This document shows, piece after piece, positions 6,161 through 11,152 of a stretch of DNA of 11,152 nucleotides. Source of the stretch: DATJSN01 sp035504095 (GTDB lineage Bacteria; Planctomycetota; Phycisphaerae; WQYP01). The DNA is taken from the NCBI GenBank assembly GCA_035504095.1, contig DATJSN010000028.1, positions 1-11,152 on the forward strand. Direction: 5' to 3'. The translations under genes and the position numbers were made by a program. Position 1 is the stretch's first letter. Each line of letters begins with the position of its first letter. A model generated the notes under the pieces. That model was not told where the DNA came from. It did not search any database and saw only the letters and a program-made list of their open reading frames with translations.

Positions 6161-6884
6161 AACTGCAGACCCAGCCAATCGTGGCGCCGGCAATTACATC
6201 AGAATAGAAATGTGCCTGCATCACCACGCGGGAAAATCCCACAAGCGCTGCTACTGTTACAAATAAAACTCGTCCACGCGGCGATAAGTAACAGAGTGCC
6301 GCCGCAACGGAAAAAGCAACTACGGCGTGGCCGCTGGGAAAGCTCAGATCGGTCTGCGAGTGAAAGCCGCGCATAAAGTTCCAGACATTATCGCCGCCGT
6401 AAACGTTCATGTCCGGACGCTGACGCCCGCATACGCTTTTAACCAGAATATCAACCACCCCTGCACCGAGTATGCCCCCCAGAACCAGCAGCAGCGCACG
6501 CCAGCCCGCCGGATCATAAATCCATATCAAAAGCATGATGAGAATAACTTCCGCCGGGACCGCCACATCGCGTAATACGCGCCAAGTGCCTTCTGTTTCG
6601 TGATAGAGCCGTGAGCCAAACGGCGGCGGCACGGTGCGCCACCATGGTGCATCAGGCAGTGCAGACGCCCCGGCGTGAATCAATGGCCATTGGTAAGAAT
6701 CCTGGTCGCCCATAAACCAGCGTGTGGCATGCCAGAGAAATGAATCGGTATGGGCGTTAAAGCTCAAAAGGATAATTTCCGCCACAAGCGCAACGGCCAG
6801 AATAATCAGGTTTTTTTTTAACAATGGGTGGCGCTGCGCCCACGAAGGCGATCCGGCTGCGCTGGCGGCGTCTGGCTGGGACAT
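6081..6884 (-). CDS. PAP2-family membrane phosphatase
   Basis: Type 2 phosphatidic acid phosphatases remove phosphate from lipid phosphates such as phosphatidic acid or undecaprenyl diphosphate at the outer face of the cytoplasmic membrane. All three catalytic signatures are present: K149-x6-R156-P157 (in VKSVCGRQRP), PSGH at 183-186, and S218-R219-x5-H225-x3-D229 (in SRVVMQAHFYSD). H186 and H225 are the expected catalytic histidines. Hydrophobic segments lie at about 25-43, 108-123, 130-148, 187-200, 206-219 and 229-247, giving about six helices. The length of 267 is normal. Its ATG is 11 bp past the rpsB stop codon, so it is probably cotranscribed with rpsB, although I see no clear ribosome binding site. 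The last 80 bp overlap the end of the MFS gene on the other strand. The substrate is unknown. Confidence 0.9.
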   Translation of the reverse strand: MSQPDAASAAGSPSWAQRHPLLKKNLIILAVALVAEIILLSFNAHTDSFLWHATRWFMGDQDSYQWPLIHAGASALPDAPWWRTVPPPFGSRLYHETEGTWRVLRDVAVPAEVILIMLLIWIYDPAGWRALLLVLGGILGAGVVDILVKSVCGRQRPDMNVYGGDNVWNFMRGFHSQTDLSFPSGHAVVAFSVAAALCYLSPRGRVLFVTVAALVGFSRVVMQAHFYSDVIAGATIGWVCSSTLIDWLGPRLEIPQRKLSPATQPAS

Positions 6885-6895
6885 AAAATATGATC

Positions 6896-7765
6896 TCAGG
6901 CGGTCGGCGTCGGTTCAGGCGGCGTTGCCGGTTCCGACACTGTGGTTACCGCAACATCGCCGGCTTTTTCCGCACCCAACTGATCCTGGGCCTGTACAGA
7001 GGTCGGACGGCGGCGGCGCTCCGGACGGTCGCCGCGTGCGCTGCGCTGGGCTTTATCCTGCTCCTCGCGGGCCACGCGGCCGGACTTGCCTTCCAGAACC
7101 GCAGCGCTGATTTCCCGCATAATCAGATCGATGCCGCGCAAGGCGTCGTCATTGGCCGGGATCGCGATGTCCACAACATCCGGATCGCTGTCGGTGTCGA
7201 TGATCGCCACCACCGGGATTTCCAGCTTACGAGCTTCCTGAATGGCGATATGTTCGCGCTTCACGTCAACGACGAACAGCGCCCCCGGCAGGCGATCCAT
7301 AATTCGAATGCCGGAGAGGTTGCGGAGAATTTTGCGATATTCGCGCTTCAGGCTCGATTCCATTTTCTTAGAATAGCTTTTGTTCAAATCGGGAGATTGG
7401 AGAATTTTTTCCAATTCTTCCAGGCGCGCCAGCCGCGAGCGGATCGTGCGGTAGTTGGTCAGCGTGCCGCCCAACCAGCGTTCGGTTACCACCGGCATGT
7501 TGGTTTCCTTGCCTACTTCATCGATTACCGCGCGGGCCTGGCGCTTGGTGCCCACGAATAATACGTCCCGTCCGGACGCCACCACGCGGCTCAAAAACCG
7601 CTGCGCAGCCAGAATGCCCTTGAGGGTTTCGCGGACGTCGATGATGTGAATCAGATTGCGTTTGCCGTAGATGTATGGCTTCATTTTGGGGTTCCACCGA
7701 CTTGTGCGGTGTCCGAAATGAATGCCTGCGTCAATGAGGTCGCGCACCAACTGAGGGTTGGCCAT
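6896..7765 (-). CDS. rpsB: 30S ribosomal protein S2
   Basis: S2 is a late-assembling 30S protein that holds protein S1 on the ribosome. The S2 core covers about residues 1-235 and has the family signatures GIHFGHRTSRWNPKM (14-28), FVGTKRQA (70-77), ERWLGGTLTN (95-104), MDRLPGALFVVD (156-167) and DPDVVDIAIPANDDA (194-208). Residues 236-289 form an extension absent from the roughly 240-residue E. coli protein, first basic (RPERRRRP, 247-254) and then rich in Pro, Thr and Glu. GGAG (7774-7777) lies eight bases before the ATG at 7765 and could pair with CTCC in a small hairpin that would mask it. The gene has its own promoter and a long leader. It is followed by PAP2 rather than tsf, its most common partner in bacteria. 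Confidence 0.97.
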   Translation of the reverse strand: MANPQLVRDLIDAGIHFGHRTSRWNPKMKPYIYGKRNLIHIIDVRETLKGILAAQRFLSRVVASGRDVLFVGTKRQARAVIDEVGKETNMPVVTERWLGGTLTNYRTIRSRLARLEELEKILQSPDLNKSYSKKMESSLKREYRKILRNLSGIRIMDRLPGALFVVDVKREHIAIQEARKLEIPVVAIIDTDSDPDVVDIAIPANDDALRGIDLIMREISAAVLEGKSGRVAREEQDKAQRSARGDRPERRRRPTSVQAQDQLGAEKAGDVAVTTVSEPATPPEPTPTA

Positions 7766-7915
7766 GGAGAAAACTCCGAATTGTCTCAGCGATCTCGGAA
7801 ACCGGCCGTGTGCGGTTTCTTACCATCGCTTAGGCTCGGCCGAAGCCGAAAAAAGTGCCGCGAAAAAACAATAAAGCCGGCAACACACCAGCAGTCCGCA
7901 GCTCGCACGGCAGGG
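7766..7915 (-). promoter_or_regulatory. Structured 5' leader of rpsB (about 150 nt)
   Basis: Between the predicted start near 7915 and the rpsB ATG there is no gene, but three hairpins. In transcript order these are UCGGC-UUCG-GCCGA (7836-7849, a very stable UUCG tetraloop), GAAACCG with CGGUUUC around an 8-nt loop (7798-7819, 7-bp perfect stem), and GGAG-UUUU-CUCC (7766-7777), which includes the ribosome binding site. Leaders of ribosomal-protein operons often bind the encoded protein for feedback control, so S2 autoregulation is plausible here, but this leader does not match any element I can name. U-runs precede rather than follow the UUCG hairpin, so it is not a terminator. Confidence 0.5.
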
Positions 7916-7921
7916 CTAGAT

Positions 7922-7950
7922 ATTTTAATGGAATTGCGGTGATGGGTCAA
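7922..7950 (-). promoter_or_regulatory. Housekeeping-type promoter of rpsB
   Basis: Minus-strand TTGACC (7945-7950) and TAAAAT (7922-7927) are separated by exactly 17 bp, each matching the sigma-70 consensus at five of six positions. Transcription would begin near 7915. It is the best promoter match in the window and lies in the 213-bp gap between galM and rpsB. The rest of that gap holds an AAACCG/CGGTTT inverted repeat (7949-7954 with 7975-7980) touching the galM stop codon. Confidence 0.65.
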
Positions 7951-7978
7951 ACCGGCCCTATGACACTGTGGCGACGGT

Positions 7979-9031
7979 TTATGCGGTCATCCAGCGGTAT
8001 TCAATGATTTGCTCATAATCCCGGTCGGGGTGAATGATTATGTCCGGAAAATGTGCGAGATTGACTGAATTAGGAAAATGTTGCGGTTCCAGCGCCAAAC
8101 CGCTGTACGGCCCATAAGCACCGCCGTTGCCTCTCACGCGGTCCAGATAATAGCCGGAGTAGAACTGAATGGCGGGCTGAGTGGTATGAACTTCCAGCAC
8201 GCGGCCGCTTTCCTGCTCTTTGAGCACCGCCGCACGCCTGAGGCCGCCGGGCCTGGGGCACAAAACATAATTTAGATCGTAGCCGGCGGGCAAAGTCGCC
8301 ATTCGCGCGCCGATGCGCATGGAGGTGGAGAAATCCCAAGGCGTGCCGGCGACCGGATGAATTTGTCCCGTGGCGACAAGCATCTCGTCAACGTGCGTGT
8401 AGCGATCGGCATCGATAAACAATTCATGGCCGAGGATGTCGCCCCGCCCAGCGCCGCGCAGATTGAAATAATTATGGGCGGTCATGTTCACGGGCGTTGG
8501 TTGATCGGTTGCGGCGCGCATGGTAATGCGCAGCGTTTTTGCCGGCAGCAATTGGTAAATCACGTTGACTTGCAGGTTGCCGGGAAAACCTTCTTCCAGA
8601 TGCGGGCTCAGGTAGCTGAATTCCACCGCCGGACCCAATGGCGATTCGATTGTCCGGCCATTCCATACGCGCCGGCTCAGGCCTAGAAAACCGCCGTGAA
8701 GCGTTTTGTTTTTTTCATTGGCGGAAAGTTTCCAGTTTCGACCACCGTGGGTGAATTGCGCGCCGCCGATGCGGTTGGCCACCCGCCCAACGATGCAGCC
8801 GAAATAGGACCTGGATTCCAAATAGGTTTCCAAGTCGGAAAAACCCAGCACCACGTTCGCCGATTTTCCCTGCCGGTCCGGCACATAAAACTCGGCGACC
8901 GAAGCGCCAAGGGAAATGAGTTTAAGCGTCAGGCTATCGGCGCTGGTCAGCTTGAAACTTTCGACGCTATGCCCATCCGGCGTTTTTCCAAATATTGAAT
9001 GTTCAATATTCACGGGTGAAGGTTGTAACAC
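7979..9031 (-). CDS. galM: Aldose 1-epimerase (mutarotase)
   Basis: Mutarotase interconverts the alpha and beta anomers of galactose, glucose and similar sugars, feeding the Leloir pathway. The 350-residue protein shows the family landmarks in order: FGKTPDG (14-20), GRVANRI (82-88) with substrate-binding R87, LHGG (111-114) with H112, SPHLEEGFPGN (142-152), NMTAHNYFNL (182-191) with catalytic acid H186, D252, and LEPQHFPNSVN (314-324) with catalytic base E315. No signal peptide is visible, so it should be cytoplasmic. The frame opens at a GTG (9031) with no convincing ribosome binding site; a second in-frame GTG at 9013 is equally plausible and would remove six residues. No ATG lies near. 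A 20-bp palindrome covers codons 8-14. The gene is 42 bp after the two-helix membrane protein gene and may be cotranscribed with it. No other galactose genes are seen. Confidence 0.92.
   Translation of the reverse strand: MLQPSPVNIEHSIFGKTPDGHSVESFKLTSADSLTLKLISLGASVAEFYVPDRQGKSANVVLGFSDLETYLESRSYFGCIVGRVANRIGGAQFTHGGRNWKLSANEKNKTLHGGFLGLSRRVWNGRTIESPLGPAVEFSYLSPHLEEGFPGNLQVNVIYQLLPAKTLRITMRAATDQPTPVNMTAHNYFNLRGAGRGDILGHELFIDADRYTHVDEMLVATGQIHPVAGTPWDFSTSMRIGARMATLPAGYDLNYVLCPRPGGLRRAAVLKEQESGRVLEVHTTQPAIQFYSGYYLDRVRGNGGAYGPYSGLALEPQHFPNSVNLAHFPDIIIHPDRDYEQIIEYRWMTA
8991..9010. promoter_or_regulatory. 20-bp palindrome at the start of galM
   Basis: AATATTGAA (8991-8999) and TTCAATATT (9002-9010) are perfect reverse complements separated by TG. 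The AT-rich, nearly uninterrupted palindrome stands out in a GC-rich gene. It could be an operator for a dimeric regulator or an mRNA hairpin just after the start codon; either would affect galM expression. Confidence 0.5.
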
Positions 9032-9073
9032 CGATAAAACTTAATAACAATGCGTACGATCCCGCCCTGTTTT

Positions 9074-9721
9074 CTACTCTTTCACTTCCTGGCTGAGCCG
9101 TTGCACCATCTCCGCAGCCTGCGCGGACTTCAGTTGATATCGCTCCTTAGCCATGGCCTCTGCTTCGCGCCGTTGTCCATCGCGAATCATCTGAAGTATG
9201 TCATTGGCGTCTTCTGATGTTAAGTGAATATCCAATATCCTGTTGATTCTCGATCGAATATCCCGACAGCGCTCGTGGATTCCCCGGCGACCGATCCGCA
9301 CATCCGAACCGCTGAACCTGGGGGTTAATGGAATCCGTCCGTTCCGCGTGAGAAGTGCAACTCGATAACCGGTTATATTGGTTCCGTCGCTATTGATGAA
9401 ACCCGCCTGGACAACCGCAAACGCAATCTGTTCGAAAGGAATTACTCCGCCTTGTGATCTGAAAATACTGCGCCGGTTCCAGGTCACTTTCTTTTCCTGG
9501 GCATCAAATTCAAATTCACTACGTTGTACAAGAATTCCTCCCACGATCACGGTTATAACCAATCCCAGAAGAATGATGGCGCAAATGCTCAGCGGCGCAT
9601 GACTCAGGAGATGCGTGACAAATCCATATCCAAATATAATCGCCAGAAAAAGAGTGAAGAGAGCTGTGTAAAATGGAAAATCAATGATGCGAAGATGATG
9701 CTCGGTTTCAATTGCCCTCAT
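9074..9721 (-). CDS. Unrecognised two-helix membrane protein with a cytoplasmic tail
   Basis: I do not recognise this 215-residue protein. Two hydrophobic helices, at about 16-38 and 43-65, form a hairpin after a short polar start. A mixed beta region follows (68-135: FEFDAQEKKVTW, then IPFEQIAFAVVQ, then YRVALLTRNGRIPL), which reads like the membrane-anchored PH-like domains found in many bacterial hypothetical proteins; that is resemblance only. The end (168-215) is charged and helical with alternating Ala, Glu, Arg and Lys, suggesting a coiled coil. A weak GAGGA lies some 13 bases before the ATG. TTGTCC (9753-9758) and GATAAT (9731-9736), 16 bp apart, could form a promoter so close to the ATG that the mRNA would be almost leaderless. 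The 101-bp gap upstream shows nothing else. galM follows after 42 bp. Confidence 0.7.
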   Translation of the reverse strand: MRAIETEHHLRIIDFPFYTALFTLFLAIIFGYGFVTHLLSHAPLSICAIILLGLVITVIVGGILVQRSEFEFDAQEKKVTWNRRSIFRSQGGVIPFEQIAFAVVQAGFINSDGTNITGYRVALLTRNGRIPLTPRFSGSDVRIGRRGIHERCRDIRSRINRILDIHLTSEDANDILQMIRDGQRREAEAMAKERYQLKSAQAAEMVQRLSQEVKE

Positions 9722-9822
9722 GGATTAAGAATTATCCTCTGAACGGTATTGTGGACAACCCGAATCACGAGATAGTTTCAACGTACCCGTGTCATACCGA
9801 TCGTCGCAACTGGTTACCTTTA

Positions 9823-10425
9823 TTAGTGATCAACCATGAATTGAGTAGAAGGAAGACAATTCGTGATTAAATCTATTTGGTTCATTGCATTTGGCAGATT
9901 CCGAAGATCGTATATGCGTGTTACCCAATATATACCATTATTGAAACTCACAACGACCAACCGATTAAGCGGAGGCAGCGATTCATCATTGGCCGGAAGC
10001 TGCTGTATTGTGGAACACAGATTTTGAACCTCGGCTCCTGATAATACCGAAAAGGTACCGAGTTCGATGGGAGTCGCGCGAACAAGTCCAAAGCGGACCT
10101 CTTTTGATAGCTCCAAAATGTCTCCGTGCTTTATGGCTAAACTGATGGAATCTCGCGCGTTGTTCACTTCCATCCCACTATTAGTCACTAAACAAAAATC
10201 CGCGACCTTTTCGGAGTCAGGAAATGTGGAAACTGCCAAAAGGATGTCGTAGTCAAAAGCCCAGCCTCCCCTGGTTTGCTGGTACAAATAATCTCTAACC
10301 ACCTGAGGATAACTGGAAAAATCTAAGCGAGTTTCTTTCCTATCGAGCCACACCAAATATGTAAAGACGGCGACCATGCTGATTGTGAGGACAACTGTTG
10401 AGACGATGGCGAAAACGTAACGCAT
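9823..10425 (-). CDS. Unrecognised membrane-anchored protein
   Basis: I do not recognise this 200-residue protein. One hydrophobic segment at residues 4-26 is followed by LDRKE, which fits either an N-terminal anchor or an uncleaved signal. The rest (30-200) would then lie outside the cytoplasmic membrane. It is a mixed alpha-beta region with no catalytic motif I can name, and it has three cysteines (78, 137, 190). The reading frame starts two bases after the stop of the upstream gene, and a GAGATAAAG stretch within that gene's end could serve as ribosome binding site, so the two are almost certainly cotranscribed. Base composition is visibly more AT-rich than in hemW or rpsB, as in the next gene at 9074-9721. 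Confidence 0.7.
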   Translation of the reverse strand: MRYVFAIVSTVVLTISMVAVFTYLVWLDRKETRLDFSSYPQVVRDYLYQQTRGGWAFDYDILLAVSTFPDSEKVADFCLVTNSGMEVNNARDSISLAIKHGDILELSKEVRFGLVRATPIELGTFSVLSGAEVQNLCSTIQQLPANDESLPPLNRLVVVSFNNGIYWVTRIYDLRNLPNAMNQIDLITNCLPSTQFMVDH

Positions 10426-10427
10426 CT

Positions 10428-11152
10428 TTATCTCGGCAGGGGAATATTCTGTAGATCGAAGGGCACATGAATCGTCGATTGTCCGGATAAAACGTGCAAA
10501 ATCAATTCGGTTTGTGCATCCGGCGTATGGCTCAGGGGAATCATGATTTGGCTGGTTGAATCAGAAAGCCTGGAAAGAATATATCCGCTGTTAATGGCGG
10601 CGCCGTTCCGCATCACCGCGACGGATTCAATGGCCCCGGGCGGCGAAGACGCTTTAAGAACCAGCATGTTTTGCGCTGGAACCGAAAGAATTTGCAAGGT
10701 AATTCCCGCCTGCGCCAAGTCCGGCTGTGCGACGGTTTGCCCGGACATATTGCCGACTTCGTCGATTTGAATTTCCTTCGTTTTGCCGCCGGCGATAACG
10801 TCGAAGGAGCCCTGTATGTGGCTGATCCACTTGGCCGTGAGCGGTGTGGTCGCGAAATTCAGCGGAACAGGAAAACCGAGTTCTCCGGCCCACACCATCT
10901 GCCGGTATAGAGGCGAATCCACAGGGTTAAGAATGCCGGCGCCCGGATCAAGGAATCTAAGCGCCACGCCGTCATTTAAATCCGCGGTACTAATCTGAGT
11001 GTTATAAAAATAATGCGGATCTTTGAGCACCTTGCCGATCACCTGCAAAATCACAGTTAATTCCGGCGGGTTTAAGGCCGCCACATAGGGATGGTGATCG
11101 GGGGCAATAATTTCGCCGCGCGTCTCCGTGACCACCGCGACGTTAACGGTGA
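10428..11152 (-). CDS. Unrecognised protein, 5' end outside the window
   Basis: The frame is open to the right edge. The first GTG lies at 11135, but the in-frame residues before it (TVNVA) continue a beta-strand-like run into VVTETRGEII, so the real start is probably off the window. About 241 residues are visible. Two parts can be told apart: a first region with YVAALNPPELTVILQVIG and a loop rich in Gly, Pro and Asp, and a second, beta-rich region with repeated hydrophobic alternation (LVLKASSPPGAIESVAVM, then SQIMIPLSH, then LILHVL). There is no membrane helix or catalytic motif. The beta-rich character would suit an exported or surface domain, but a signal peptide, if any, is outside the window. 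It ends two bases before the next gene. Confidence 0.65.
   Translation of the reverse strand, partial: TVNVAVVTETRGEIIAPDHHPYVAALNPPELTVILQVIGKVLKDPHYFYNTQISTADLNDGVALRFLDPGAGILNPVDSPLYRQMVWAGELGFPVPLNFATTPLTAKWISHIQGSFDVIAGGKTKEIQIDEVGNMSGQTVAQPDLAQAGITLQILSVPAQNMLVLKASSPPGAIESVAVMRNGAAINSGYILSRLSDSTSQIMIPLSHTPDAQTELILHVLSGQSTIHVPFDLQNIPLPR

Noticed and set aside
6890..7561. 223-codon plus-strand frame opposite rpsB
   Set aside because: It is a shadow of the highly conserved rpsB gene; its peptide has no family features.
7831..7856. Intrinsic terminator formed by the UUCG hairpin
   Set aside because: In the rpsB direction the T-run precedes the stem; in the other direction the stem is followed by A, not T.

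Overview
The window looks like bacterial chromosome, about mid-50s percent G+C by eye. It probably comes from the Planctomycetes-Verrucomicrobia-Chlamydiae group, and a Phycisphaerae-like planctomycete is my best guess. This is inference from style only: an FHA protein with an acidic, proline-rich repeat tail, short GC-rich palindromes between genes, and several hypothetical proteins. No rRNA, tRNA or named taxon marker settles it. Nearly every gene is intact, and I see no transposase, integrase or cas gene.

Layout. Positions 1-371 hold the end of a CRISPR array: a partial repeat at the window edge, four complete identical 36-nt repeats, five spacers of 35-36 nt, and a shortened, decayed last repeat. 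The array therefore continues off the left edge, and any cas genes should lie there or elsewhere. A plus-strand metal-dependent amidohydrolase follows (434-1459). It faces a class II fructose-bisphosphate aldolase on the minus strand (1677-2702). The 217-bp gap between them is packed with palindromes, including two inverted copies of one 27-bp hairpin element (REPIN-like). A minus-strand FHA-domain protein (2808-3377) is divergent from a plus-strand pair: the heme chaperone HemW (3510-4757) and a TetA-like MFS exporter (4787-6160). The exporter overlaps tail-to-tail by 80 bp with a PAP2 phosphatase on the minus strand (6081-6884).

Everything from 6081 to the right edge is on the minus strand. 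In transcription order it runs: a partial unknown protein (from the right edge to 10428), a one-helix membrane-anchored unknown (9823-10425), a two-helix membrane protein with a coiled-coil-like tail (9074-9721), aldose 1-epimerase (7979-9031), then a strong promoter and a structured leader driving rpsB and the PAP2 gene. The usual partner of rpsB, tsf, is not there.

How the genes relate. The left half is mostly housekeeping (glycolysis or gluconeogenesis, heme delivery, ribosome, sugar epimerisation) with an export and envelope component. I found no complete undescribed system in the window. The observations most worth a second look are the CRISPR array with an unfamiliar repeat, the REPIN-like doublet with a compensatory stem change, the in-frame 27-codon segment in the MFS exporter bounded by 7-bp direct repeats, the rpsB-PAP2 unit lacking tsf, the 20-bp palindrome at the start of the epimerase gene, and the unrecognised gene group at the right edge.
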